A stretch of 64,000 bases of DNA, from NCBI GenBank assembly GCA_963701735.1, contig CAVPBI010000017.1, positions 62,001 to 126,000 on the forward strand. The letters are read 5' to 3'. Below, piece after piece: positions 1 through 9,319 of the stretch. Made by a program: the position numbers and the translations under genes. Within the stretch, counting starts at the first letter, position 1. Each line of letters begins with the position of its first letter. The notes beneath the pieces are model-generated. The model worked only from the letters and a program-made list of their open reading frames with translations, ran no database searches and was not told the origin of the DNA. This stretch comes from CAWABB01 sp963701735. Its GTDB lineage: Bacteria; Bacteroidota; Ignavibacteria; UBA10030; UBA6906.

Positions 1-1992
1 GTCAACTACAACGTTCGCCAGTTCCTGGAGAACGCCCTGCATTCCATCCGCAGGGCGATGGCGGATATCGACGGGGAGATTTTCGTCGTCGACAACGCCT
101 CGACCGACGGCAGCGCGGCGATGGTGCGGGCCAAATTTCCGGACGTGCATCTGCTGGAGAACAGCGAGAACCTCGGCTTCGCACGCGCCAACAACCTCGC
201 GCTTACGCGCGCGCGCGGGACGTACCTCCTGCTCATCAACCCGGACACGGTCGTCCAGGAGACCACCTTCCATGAAATGATCCAGTTCCTCCGCTCCCGT
301 CCCGATGTCGGACTGGCCGGGTGCAAGGTGCTGAATCCCGACGGGACCTTCCAGCTGCCGTGCAGAAGGAGCTTCCCCACGCCATGGGTCGCGTTCACGA
401 AGATCTTCGGGTTGAGCGCGCTGTTTCCCCGCACGCGCCTCTTCGGCAAGTATAACCTGACGTATCTGTCGCCCGACGAGACGTATCCCGTCGATGCCGT
501 CAGCGGATCGTTCATGATGATGTCGCGCGCGGCGTATGACAGGGTCGGCGGATTGGACGAGTCGTTCTTCATGTACGGCGAGGACCTCGATTGGTGCTAC
601 CGCGTGAAAGAGGCGGGGTTCGGCGTGTACTACGTGCATACGACGTCGATCATACACTTCAAGGGCGAGAGCACGCGTCGGAGCGACATCGACGAGATCC
701 GGACGTTCTACAGCGCCATGGAGCTCTTCGTCGAGAAGCACTTCGGCCGCTCGCCGCTGTTGACGTCGTTCCTCCGCGCGGGGATCGTCCTCCGGGAGGG
801 CGCGGCGACGCTGGCCCGATCGGGGATGCCGCTGCTCCGCGCGTGTCTGGACGTGCTCCTTCTGAACTTCGCGCTCTTCCTCAGCGCATGGATCTATCTG
901 GGGGATATCGCGCGATTCCCGATGAACGCCGACCCGATCGTCTGGGTCGTCCCCGCGCTCATCGTGGTCATGACCGCATTCTTCTCGGGAGTGTATACCG
1001 TCCGCCCGTATGCCGCGGGGCGGATGGCGGGCGTCGTCATCGTGAGCTATGTGCTGATCTCCGCGCTGGTGTTCTTTGCGAAGGCGTTCGCCTACAGCCG
1101 TGCCGTCGTCGCGATTTCAGCGCTGCTGGTGCTGGTGCTGCTGCCGGGGTGGCGCTTCCTCGCCCGCCGGATGGGACGGGGCGGCCAGCACAGGACGGGC
1201 CACCGCACATTGCTTGGCAGCCGGGCGGTGATCGTCGGGACCGGTACCTCGGCGCAGGAGCTCCTGCGCAAGCTGCGGGCCCGGGTCGATGGAGGGTACG
1301 AGATCGTCGGGTTCATCGCGAAGGGGCCCGATCTCATCGGCGAGCGGATCGCCGGTGTGGAGGTCGTCGGGAGCCTGGAGAACGCCGGAAAGGTGATCGC
1401 CGAGCAGAAGGTGAGCGACGTCATCTTCTCCACGGACGGCATCACGTACACGGATATTCTCTCTGTGATCAGCCGGACGCATGCCGGCAGCGTCAGTTTC
1501 CGGCTGGTGCCCGGAAGCCTCGAGTCGATCGTGGGGAAGACCCGCATCGATGAGCTCGACAGCATTCCCCTGGTGGAGATCGACTACAATCTCCACAAGC
1601 CGGGCAACCGGCTTGTGAAGCGCATGTTCGACATCATCGTATCGCTCGTCCTGCTTCCGACGCTGTTTCTCCCCGTCTGGGCCGCGTCGCGTTTCGGCTG
1701 GGTTGATCGCGCCGCACAGGGGATCCGGGCGATCCGTGCGCTGCCATCCGTTCTTGCGGGGCGCATCAGCCTCGTCGGCCGTCCGATCTGGGAGCTGGCC
1801 GAAGGCGACGGCGGCCGCCTGCCGCATCAGGCGGAACTGGGGCCGTGCGGCCTTACGGGCCTGGTGCAGGTCCACTGGCGCGAGGATCTTCCTGCCGATG
1901 AAATTGAACGGTATAAGTTGTATTATGCCAAGAATCAGTCGTTGATGCTGGATGTCGAGATTCTCATGAAAGCGTTGTTCCGGAAGAGCTGA
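1..1992 (+). CDS. Family 2 glycosyltransferase fused to a shortened sugar-phosphate transferase (5' partial)
   Basis: The frame is open from base 1, so the gene starts upstream; the visible part is about 664 residues. The first ~260 residues are a GT2 glycosyltransferase of the rhamnosyltransferase (WbbL-like) kind, with VDNASTDGS, the LLLINPDT segment and FFMYGEDLDWCYRVKEAG. About four membrane helices follow, then a Rossmann-like domain (AVIVGTGTSAQELLRKL) as in WbaP/WcaJ-type polyprenyl glycosylphosphotransferases. The C-terminus keeps the family's SLVGRP, CGLTGLVQV and YYAKNQSLMLDVEIL signatures but lacks the KFRTM and DELPQ stretches that carry catalytic residues. It probably acts in O-antigen or capsule synthesis at the inner membrane. 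Whether the transferase half is active is doubtful. Confidence 0.85.
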   Translation, partial: VNYNVRQFLENALHSIRRAMADIDGEIFVVDNASTDGSAAMVRAKFPDVHLLENSENLGFARANNLALTRARGTYLLLINPDTVVQETTFHEMIQFLRSRPDVGLAGCKVLNPDGTFQLPCRRSFPTPWVAFTKIFGLSALFPRTRLFGKYNLTYLSPDETYPVDAVSGSFMMMSRAAYDRVGGLDESFFMYGEDLDWCYRVKEAGFGVYYVHTTSIIHFKGESTRRSDIDEIRTFYSAMELFVEKHFGRSPLLTSFLRAGIVLREGAATLARSGMPLLRACLDVLLLNFALFLSAWIYLGDIARFPMNADPIVWVVPALIVVMTAFFSGVYTVRPYAAGRMAGVVIVSYVLISALVFFAKAFAYSRAVVAISALLVLVLLPGWRFLARRMGRGGQHRTGHRTLLGSRAVIVGTGTSAQELLRKLRARVDGGYEIVGFIAKGPDLIGERIAGVEVVGSLENAGKVIAEQKVSDVIFSTDGITYTDILSVISRTHAGSVSFRLVPGSLESIVGKTRIDELDSIPLVEIDYNLHKPGNRLVKRMFDIIVSLVLLPTLFLPVWAASRFGWVDRAAQGIRAIRALPSVLAGRISLVGRPIWELAEGDGGRLPHQAELGPCGLTGLVQVHWREDLPADEIERYKLYYAKNQSLMLDVEILMKALFRKS

Positions 1993-2003
1993 GGTCGCAA
2001 CGG

Positions 2004-2954
2004 ATGGCCAAACAGGCGCTGGAATTCGAAAAACCGATCCTCGAGCTGGAGCAGAAGATCGAGGAGATGCGGCGGTACGCCGACAATCCCGAAATCGCTC
2101 AGGAGATCGCGCGGATCGAGAAGCGTGTGATGCAGCTGACGCAGAGCGTCTACTCCGGCCTCACGCGGTGGCAGCGGGTGCAGATCGCGCGCCATCCCGA
2201 GCGCCCGTACACGCTGGACTACATCACCATGATCGTGAAAGACTTCATCGAGCTGCACGGCGACCGCACATTCCGCGACGATCATGCGGTGGTCGGCGGG
2301 TTCGGCAAGCTCGACGACCAGACGATCATGCTCATCGGCCAGCAGAAGGGGAGGGACACGAAGTCGAACGTCTACCGCAACTTCGGCATGATGAATCCGG
2401 AGGGGTACCGGAAGGCGTTGCGTCTGATGAAGCTGGCGGAGAAGTTCGGCAAGCCGGTCGTCACGCTGCTCGATACGCCCGGCGCGTTCCCGGGCCTTGA
2501 AGCGGAAGAGCGCGGGCAGGCGGAGGCGATCGCCCGCAATCTTTTCGAGATGGCCCGGCTGAAGACCCCGATCATCGTCGTCATCATCGGGGAAGGGGCG
2601 TCCGGCGGCGCGCTGGGCATCGGCCTCGGCGACCGCATCCTCATGCTCGAGAACGCCTGGTACTCCGTCATCTCTCCCGAATCGTGTTCCAGCATCCTCT
2701 GGCGGAGCTGGAACTACAAGGAGCAGGCGGCCGAGGCGCTCCAGCTCACCGCGCCCGACCTCAAGAAGCAGGGGATCATCGATGTGATCGTGCCCGAACC
2801 GCTCGGGGGCGCGCACCGCAACCACCAGAAGATGGCCGAGATCCTCAAGGCGACGCTGCTCGCCGAGCTCAAAGGTCTCATGAAGATCAAGCCCGAGAAG
2901 CTGCTCGAGCGGCGCATCGAGAAGTTTTCGAAGATGGGCGTCTGGACGGGATGA
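2004..2954 (+). CDS. accA: Acetyl-CoA carboxylase carboxyltransferase subunit alpha
   Basis: The 316-residue product matches the usual AccA length. It starts with the family's coiled N-terminus (LEFEKPILELEQKIEEM), followed by the crotonase-fold carboxyltransferase core with GDRTFRDD, GQQKGRDT and the oxyanion-hole region GEGASGGALGIG. With AccD it moves the carboxyl group from biotin to acetyl-CoA to make malonyl-CoA, the first step of fatty acid synthesis. It begins 12 bases after the glycosyltransferase stop and is followed after 13 bases by a thioesterase. No biotin carboxylase or accD lies nearby. Confidence 0.97.
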   Translation: MAKQALEFEKPILELEQKIEEMRRYADNPEIAQEIARIEKRVMQLTQSVYSGLTRWQRVQIARHPERPYTLDYITMIVKDFIELHGDRTFRDDHAVVGGFGKLDDQTIMLIGQQKGRDTKSNVYRNFGMMNPEGYRKALRLMKLAEKFGKPVVTLLDTPGAFPGLEAEERGQAEAIARNLFEMARLKTPIIVVIIGEGASGGALGIGLGDRILMLENAWYSVISPESCSSILWRSWNYKEQAAEALQLTAPDLKKQGIIDVIVPEPLGGAHRNHQKMAEILKATLLAELKGLMKIKPEKLLERRIEKFSKMGVWTG

Positions 2955-2967
2955 GGAGCGGAACCGA

Positions 2968-3522
2968 GTGATACGCCACGAAACCCGTGTCCGCGTCCGC
3001 TATGCCGAGACCGACCAGATGAAGGCGGCCTACTACGGCCGGTACTTCGAGTACTTCGAGCAGGCACGGTCCGACATGCTCCGGGCGGTCGGGCTCCCGT
3101 ACCCGAGGCTGGAAGAGATGGGGCTCTGGCTGCCCGTCATTGAAGCACATGCGGAATACCGCCGCTGGGCACGCTACGACGACGAACTGCGCATCGTCAG
3201 CATGCTCAAGGAGAAGCCGGTGGCAAGGGTGCGGATCGACTACGAGGTGTTCGGGCCGGAAAGCGCGGAGCCCATCGCGATCGGCTACACCATCCATGGA
3301 TTCGTGAACGCGACAACAGGGAGGCCCACCCGCGCTCCCGCGCAGTTCCTTGAAGCCGTGGAAGAGGCCGGCGACAGGGGGGCTGGAAGGCTAGTGCCCC
3401 ACCAACTGACTGGTCATACAGACGAATGGGCACGGTGCTCGTTCCAACTATCAACCATACAAGGCGCCGTTGAAGGATTGTGTTGGAACGGCACGAGACA
3501 TGCTTTCAAAAGAGCTTCTTGA
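2968..3522 (+). CDS. YbgC/FadM-type acyl-CoA thioesterase (hotdog fold)
   Basis: The gene starts at GTG. Residues 1-135 are a 4HBT hotdog thioesterase: RVRYAETDQMKAAYYGRYFEYFEQARSD carries the conserved Asp and the long helix, and IEAHAEYRRWARYDDELRI the dimer strand. The family is 130-145 residues; the last ~45 residues here resemble nothing and run 23 bases into the next gene. A run of six G at 3377-3382 is a likely one-base insertion. Removing one G brings a TAG at 3392-3394 into frame and gives the normal length. The true end is therefore probably near 3394. The substrate is unknown. Confidence 0.85.
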   Translation: MIRHETRVRVRYAETDQMKAAYYGRYFEYFEQARSDMLRAVGLPYPRLEEMGLWLPVIEAHAEYRRWARYDDELRIVSMLKEKPVARVRIDYEVFGPESAEPIAIGYTIHGFVNATTGRPTRAPAQFLEAVEEAGDRGAGRLVPHQLTGHTDEWARCSFQLSTIQGAVEGLCWNGTRHAFKRAS

Positions 3523-3658
3523 CATCCTGTGCTGCCCGAAGTGCAAGGCAGACCTCAGCTACAGCGCCGAGCAGAGCACGCTGACCTGCACGAAGTGCGG
3601 AACGATCTACCAGGTGAAGAACGATATCCCGATCATGCTCGTCGACGATGAGCACTGA
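3500..3658 (+). CDS. Trm112-like small zinc-binding protein
   Basis: A 52-residue protein with two Cys pairs, CCPKC near the N-terminus and CTKCG about 20 residues later, and the Trm112/YcaR ending (IPIMLVDDE). Bacterial members are short zinc-ribbon proteins of uncertain role, often near lipid A, quinone or tRNA modification genes. The start at ATG 3500 was chosen because LLDILCCPKCK is the usual N-terminus; an ATG 30 bases upstream would add residues unlike the family. Its stop overlaps the nadC start. Confidence 0.85.
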   Translation: MLSKELLDILCCPKCKADLSYSAEQSTLTCTKCGTIYQVKNDIPIMLVDDEH

Positions 3659-4515
3659 CCTGGTTCACGACAGCCGCGTCACGCGCCTCATCGAAATCGC
3701 CCTGATGGAAGATGCGTCCATGGGCGATCTCACCAGCGAAGCCATCATCCCCGAGGATCAGCTCTCGCGCGCGACGTTCCTCTGCAAGGCCGACGGGGTC
3801 GTCGCCGGCCTGGACATCGCCGCGACTCGTGTTCCGTGTGGTTGATTCCTCAATCTCCCTTGAGCCGGCGGTGCGGGACGGCGCACAGGTGGGGCGGGGC
3901 ATGGTGCTGGGATCGCTGCACGGCGCGACGCGCGGAATCCTGCTGGGAGAGCGGACCGCCCTGAATCTCCTCCAGCGCATGAGCGGGATCGCGACCCTCA
4001 CCCGGAAATTCGTGGATGCCGTGGCCGGAACCGGCGCAACGATCACCGATACGCGAAAGACCGTTCCTGGTCTCCGGGCGCTCGACAAGCGCGCCGTGGT
4101 GGCGGGGGGCGGGGTGAACCATCGGTTCGGGCTTGACGACATGGTCCTGATCAAGGACAATCACCTCGCGGCTGCGGGAGGCATCACCCGGGCCGTGGAC
4201 CGCTGCCTGGCATACCTGAAGGAGCGCCGCATCACCGCGCCGATCGAGGTGGAGACCACCACGCTCGAGCAGGTCCGCGAGGCGCTCGCCTGCCACGGGA
4301 TCGCGCGGATCATGCTGGACAACTTCCGCCTGAACGACATGAAGGAGGCGGTCCGGCTGATCGGGCACGCCGTCGAAGTCGAAGCGTCAGGGGGCGTGAC
4401 GCTCGAGACCGTCCGGGCCATTGCCGACACCGGCGTTGATTTCATCTCCGTCGGTGCGCTCACCCATTCCGTGACTGCCCTCGATATCTCGCTTGAGCTC
4501 ACCCCGAACGTCTGA
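3648..4515 (+). CDS. nadC: Nicotinate-nucleotide pyrophosphorylase (carboxylating), with a frameshift
   Basis: The enzyme makes nicotinate mononucleotide from quinolinate and PRPP in NAD synthesis. The N-terminal part (ALMEDASMGDLTSEAI) reads in one frame to about 3825; the rest continues in another frame with GERTALNLLQRMSGIAT, TRKTVPGLRALDKRAV, GGGVNHRFGLDDMVLIKDNH and the C-terminal GVDFISVGALTHS. All active-site blocks are present, so a single indel near 3825 is likelier than decay. ATG 3648 overlaps the previous stop, and the last bases overlap the next gene, indicating translational coupling. Confidence 0.93.
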
Positions 4516-6021
4516 CAGGATCCGCTCCCTCGGATCGGACACCGCCGTCTATGGCGTCAGCACGATCCTGGGGCGGTTCCTCACATTCCTTCTCACCCCG
4601 CTGTACACCCATGTGCTCGTGCCCGGCGACCTGGGCATCGTCGCGAATGTCTACGCGTACATCGCGCTCCTGAACGTCGTGTACGGCTACGGGATGGAGT
4701 CCGCGTACATGAAGTACGTGTCGACCCTCGAGGTGGGCACGAAGCGGCAGGTGTTTTCAGTCCCGTTCGTCGCCGTGGCAATGCACCTCGTCGCTCTTCT
4801 CGCTGCGTCATTACGCTGAATGCGCTCCGGGCTCGGCGGACTGCGACCGGCGTCCCCGGGGGCCGCACAAACCTCCTCGTGTACGGTGCGGCGATCCTGC
4901 TGCTCGATGCCCTCGCCCTCATTCCGTTTGCGGCCCTTCGCATGGAGCGGAAGGCGCGGAGGTTTGCCACCATTAAGCTCGTCGGTATCGTCATCAACGT
5001 AGCGCTGAACGTCATTCTTCTCTTCAAGCGCCGACCTTGGCATAGAAGGGAATCTTCATCAGCAATCTCGTCTCCTCCGCGCTGACGCTTGCGATGCTGG
5101 CGCCCACGATCGTCGACCGGTTTGCTCCCGGATGGCACAGCGGGTTGTTCCGCGCGCTGCTGCAGGTTTGGGCTGCCGACGGTGCCCGCCGGGTTTGCCG
5201 CGATGCTTATCCAGGTCGTGAACCGGCCTATCCTTGAGTCCCTGAAGGGGAGCGCTGCGGTCGGGATTTTCCAGGCGAACTACCGGCTCGGCATCATCAT
5301 GATGCTCCTGGTCTCGATGTTCGATTTCGCGTGGAGGCCGTTCTTCTTCGCGCACGCGAACGACGCTGACGCGCGGCAGCTTTTTGCGCAGAATTCATGA
5401 CCTACGTCGTGCCGTCATGACGACTATGTTTCTCCTCCTGAGCTTCTTCCTTCCCGATCTCGTCCGCGCTCCGATCTGGGGCGGGTATCCGTTGATCGCG
5501 GAGCCGTACTGGGTCGGCCTTGAGATTGTTCCCGTCATCCTTCTCGCGTACTCTTCCTCGGGGTCTACAACAACCTTGTCGCAGGCATCTACATCCAGAA
5601 GCGCACCGAGCTGCTGCCGGCCGTGACGTTTCTCGGAGCGGGGCGTCAACATGGCGGCGAATCTCGCGCTGATTCCGCCGTTTGGTCTGATGGGAGCGGC
5701 GTTCGCGACATTGATCAGCTATGCTGTTGAGACCGACCTTCATGGCCCTGTATCGTCCGACGCATGTATCCCGTGCCCTACGAGATTAACGGCTTGCAAA
5801 GATGCGCTTCTGCCGCGAGCAGGTCTTTGTCGGTATCCCTGGCGCTCCCGCCGGGGCATGGGGCATTGTCGGTCGCGATGCGCTCTCCGGGACGTCTATC
5901 GTTCCTGCTCTACGTCTTCCATTTCTTCAAGCCTGGCGAGCTGCAGGCTCTCGCCGCGCTCGTCCGCCGGCGCACACATGCCGTTCCTCCGGAGCCTGCC
6001 CCGCCTCCTCCAACGGAGTAG
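4493..6021 (+). pseudogene. Oligosaccharide flippase (Wzx/MATE-like), broken by several frameshifts
   Basis: It starts at TTG 4493 inside the end of nadC (SSPRTSDRIRSLGSDTAVYGVSTILGR...). Membrane-protein segments then appear in order in different frames: TPLYTHVLVPGDLGIVANVYAYI, YGAAILLLDALALIPFAALRME, GLPTVPAGFAAMLIQVVNRPIL, IFQANYRLGIIMMLLVSMFDFAWRPFF, a stretch ending GIYIQKRTELLPAV, and a tail with YVFHFFKPGELQALAALVRRR. These are the marks of polysaccharide-export flippases that turn undecaprenyl-linked sugars across the inner membrane. At least six frame changes are needed, more than in neighbouring genes, so either this stretch is badly sequenced or the gene is dead. Confidence 0.8.
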
Positions 6022-6160
6022 CGCCAGCGCCTCCTTCGAAGGGGCAACGCCACCGACCCCTGCGGAGTACCGCTCTCCCGTCCTGCTGAGAGCAACGTCA
6101 CCGCCTTTTCCTGCGGAGCAACGCCAGCGCCTCCCGCTGTGCCGTGATGCCAATGCTTCC
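6015..6160. repeat. Five or six imperfect 25-bp tandem units
   Basis: Units start near 6015, 6041, 6064, 6090 and 6115 (spacing 23-26), with a weaker sixth near 6143. The core is GCAACGCCAGCGCC or a variant. Three units begin with GGAG or GGGG and end with CTCC or CCCC, so each can fold on itself. The array lies between the flippase end and prfA. It is too irregular and its spacers too short for CRISPR. Confidence 0.6.
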
Positions 6161-6275
6161 TCCTGCTGACAACCTTGGCACTTCTTCCTGCGGCCTGCCC
6201 CCCCAGCACCCGCCCCGGATAGACTCTCGCGGCAGATTTTCGTATTTTTCGATATGGAAATGACATTTTGTCCCA

Positions 6276-7353
6276 ATGCTTGACCGGCTCGAACACGTCC
6301 GACAGCGATACGAAGAGCTCACGCGGCTCCTGAGCGACCCCGCCATCGTCTCCGACCAGGAGAAGTTCCGGACGTTCAGCAAGGAGCACAGCGGGATTAC
6401 CCCGCTGGTGAAGAAGTACGAGGTCCTACGCGAAGGCCAAGAAGGACCTGGAGGGTCTGCGCGAGATCGCGGATTCGTCGCCGGATCCCGACATGCGCCA
6501 GATGGCGTACGACGAGATCATCGTCGGCGACGGCGAAGGTTCAAGCAGCTCGAAGAGGAGCTGAAAGTTCTGCTCATCCCGAAAGATCCCAACGACAGCA
6601 AGAACGTCATCGTCGAAATCCGGGCAGGCACGGGCGGGCGACGAGGCGGCACTGTTTGCCTCGGATCTGTTGAGGATGTACTCCCGGTTCGGCGAGAGAA
6701 GAGGATGGAAAGTGGAGATTCTCGACCTGAACGAGACCGGGATCGGGGGGACGAAGGAAGTGACGTTCTCCATGATCGGCGACGATGTGTACGGGACCAT
6801 GAAGTTCGAGAGCGGGGTGCACCGTGTGCAGCGTGTCCCGGAGACCGAGGCGCAGGGGAGAATCCACACCTCGGCCGCGACGGTGGCTATCCTTCCCGAA
6901 GTCGAGGCGGTGGACGTCGAAATCAACTCCGCCGACCTCGACATGGATACGTTTCGTTCGGGAGGGAAGGGGGGGCAGAACGTCAACAAGGTCGAGACCG
7001 CCGTCCGGATCACGCATCGTCCGACGGGGATCGTGGTGGCCTGCCGGCAGGAGCGGTCGCAGTTCCAGAACCGCGAGCGGGCGATGAAGATGCTCAGGGC
7101 CAAGCTGTATGAGGTGAGGCTGCAGGAGCAGGTGGGCGATGTCGCCGCGCAGCGGAAGTCGATGGTGAAGAGCGGCGACAGGAGCGACAAGATCCGGACG
7201 TACAACTTTCCGCAGAACCGGGTGACCGATCACCGCATCGGCGTCACCCTCTACAATCTGGCCGAGTTCATCGACGGGAAGATGGACGAGATGACGGAGG
7301 CCCTGAAGATTGCCGACCGGACGGAGCGACTGAGGGCGTCGTCAGAAACGTGA
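6276..7353 (+). CDS. prfA: Peptide chain release factor 1, with frameshifts
   Basis: RF1 ends translation at UAA and UAG. The N-terminus (MLDRLEHVRQRYEELTRLLSD) is in one frame. Two or three indels between about 6427 and 6650 interrupt KKDLEGLREIADSSPDPDM, FKQLEEELKVLLIPKDP and DEAALFASDLLRMYSRF. From 6670 the frame is intact: GVHRVQRVPETEAQGRIHTS carries the PxT codon-recognition tripeptide (PET) of RF1, and FRSGGKGGQNVNKVETAV carries the catalytic GGQ. The ending (RTERLRASSE) is normal. As RF1 is essential, sequence error is the simplest reading. Confidence 0.93.
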
Positions 7354-7405
7354 GAGACCTCGCCTGAAGCGTTACGGCTGCCCGCCCGACGCCTGACCTC
7401 TCCGG

Positions 7406-7878
7406 TCAGGGCTTGTCCATCCCGTTTCCGCGCACGAGTTTGAAGAACTCGGAGAGCAACGCCCCGCAGCGTTCTGTGAGTATTCCCTCCGACCACATCA
7501 GCGCGGTGATTCAGCCGCTGGTCCTGGACGATATTGAAGAGCGTTCCGCACGCCCCTGCCTTCGGATCGAACGCGCCGAAAACCAGTCGCGGGATGCGCG
7601 CCTGGACGATCGCGCCGGCGCACATGGCGCACGGCTCGAGCGTCACGTAGAGCGCCGTATTCACCAGCCGCCTGCTTCCGAGGAACGCCGCGGCGGCCGT
7701 GATGGCGATGATCTCCGCGTGAGCGGTCGGATCCTTCAGCGTCTCAATCTGGTTATATCCCTTCCCGATGATCCGGTTGTCGCTGACGATCACGCAGCCC
7801 ACCGGGCACTTCTTTCCGTTTCATCGCCTGCTCCGCCTCGCGGAGGGCGTACTCCATCCATCTTTCGTCTTCGGTCAT
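7406..7878 (-). CDS. tadA: tRNA(Arg) adenosine-34 deaminase, with two frameshifts
   Basis: The enzyme converts A34 of tRNA-Arg(ACG) to inosine. On the reverse strand the ATG at 7878 opens MTEDERWMEYALREAEQAM; an extra base near 7801 shifts to GCVIVSDNRIIGKGYN. The zinc and catalytic motifs follow: TAHAEIIA (HAE) and EPCAMCAGAI (PCxxC). A second indel near 7486 leads into the normal end EGILTERCGALLSEFFK...NGMDKP with a stop at 7406-7408. Its substrate tRNA is encoded 5 kb away at 12876. Confidence 0.92.
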
Positions 7879-7985
7879 AACGCCCTGAGGTCTTCGGGGT
7901 GATGCCGGGAGTGCTGGCTACGGTCGGGGCCGATGGGCGATCCACAATCGACAATATCGACAGCCCATAGTCAATCGGTTTCATG

Positions 7986-8059
7986 TACGCCCGGAGGGAT
8001 TTGAACCCCCAACCCTCAGATCCGAAGTCTGATGCTCTATCCAGTTGAGCTACGGGCGC
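7986..8059 (-). tRNA. tRNA-Arg (UCG)
   Basis: A 74-nt cloverleaf on the reverse strand, beginning GCGCCCGTAGCTCAACTGGA. It has a 7-bp acceptor stem with a first G-U pair, anticodon loop CTTCGGA with TCG at 34-36, T loop GTTCAAATC and discriminator A. The CCA end is not encoded. Confidence 0.95.
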
Positions 8060-8099
8060 GGGAAAATAGGCCCACGTTGTGAACGCCTGCTATGTACGG

Positions 8100-9289
8100 T
8101 CAAGGCCGGCGGATTTTGACCTTGATCGTGCCGCTGATCTCTTCGTCGGACACCAGGACGAGATAGCCGCCCCCGCCTGCGCCGGCAAGCTTCCAGCCCA
8201 GCGCCCTGGAACGGTACGTGTCAATCGCATCCTGCACCGAACCGTCCATCATGTGAGGGAACATCGCTATCTGGGCCTCGAATGCTTCCCTGAAGCTCCT
8301 GCCGAACGCCGCGCTGTCCTTTCGCTGAATCGCGTCCCAGCAGTCGTCGGCGGCTTTGGCAAGACGGGCCGCGGACTCCCTGTCGATGCGCGTATCGGAC
8401 AGGACCGAATATCCTCCCTCGCGCGGACCAAGGGTGACGAGGGAGAGGCGGTTCTCAAGCCACTCGCAGGACGTCTTCCTGCCGACACGACGAAATCTCT
8501 CCCGGCCAGTACTGCCCGGAAGCATAGTACAATCTGTTCAAGCCCCGGCATGACAATCCCAAGGGCGTCCTGCGAACCTGAAATGATCTCCTTGCCCGGG
8601 GGATTCTCGTAGCTGAAGAGCACCCTGGCAAGCTGTTCACGATCGCCGCCCGGGATTTCGGTCTTCCAGAGCTCTATGGCCTTCTGCCGCGTGCTCGATG
8701 CCATGCCGCTCCGATCGTTGAACTCGATCGTGGGCTCGATGGAGATCGTGACGACTGCTCCGGGGCTGTGTTTCGACACGTACGGCTGGTCAAGCCAGCC
8801 TCCGGCAAGGTCGATCCGGAACGGGATGTTGCATTCGCTCCGCAGCGCGGTTGTCGATCGCACGGGGAGAGATTCGTGCGGGATTCGCCGGCTGACGATG
8901 TACTCGATGTCCCGCCTCCGGCAGAGCTCTTCCTTCTCCGGTGAATTGCCGTCCTCGTTGACAAACAGGATGTCCGGACGGATGCTGCCCAGATCATCCA
9001 CGAAATCGAGAATGCCCGAGCCTGAGTTGATGATGCATTGCTTCACGCAGCGGAGCGACTCCAGCATGTACTTCCGTTCCTGCTCCGAGTAGACAGGGTA
9101 TCTCCCCTTGAGATTCTTGACGGTCTCGTCCGACCCGATCCCGACCGTCAACTCCCCGTGACGCGATGCTTCTTTCAGAAAGGCTATGTGACCGCTGTGG
9201 AGAAGATCAAAGCAGCCGGTGACGAAGACTTTCTTGCTTCTGCTGGTCAATGTGTCTCTCAGAATATTGATCAGTCTGAAACGCTGCAT
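8100..9289 (-). CDS. Cytidylyltransferase-GHMP kinase fusion, with one frameshift
   Basis: The first ~140 residues are a nucleotidyltransferase of the TagD/HldE-C kind: VFVTGCFDLLHSGHIAFL with the HxGH motif, then GSDETVKNLKGR and FVNEDGNSPEKEELCR. Residues ~155-396 are a GHMP sugar kinase with FRIDLAGGWLDQPY, GSQDALGI and GAGGGGYLVL. An indel near 8475 joins the two reading frames within the kinase. Such fusions pair phosphorylation with nucleotide activation of a sugar. The gene follows an epimerase by 30 bases on the same strand, which suggests an activated-sugar pathway for surface glycans. The actual sugar and nucleotide cannot be told from sequence. Confidence 0.8.
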
Positions 9290-9319
9290 GCAACCGACGG
9301 GGGAGAGGAACAGGCCCTG

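Noticed and set aside
6015..6160. CRISPR array
   Set aside because: Units differ from each other, there are no unique spacers of constant size, and no cas gene is in the window.
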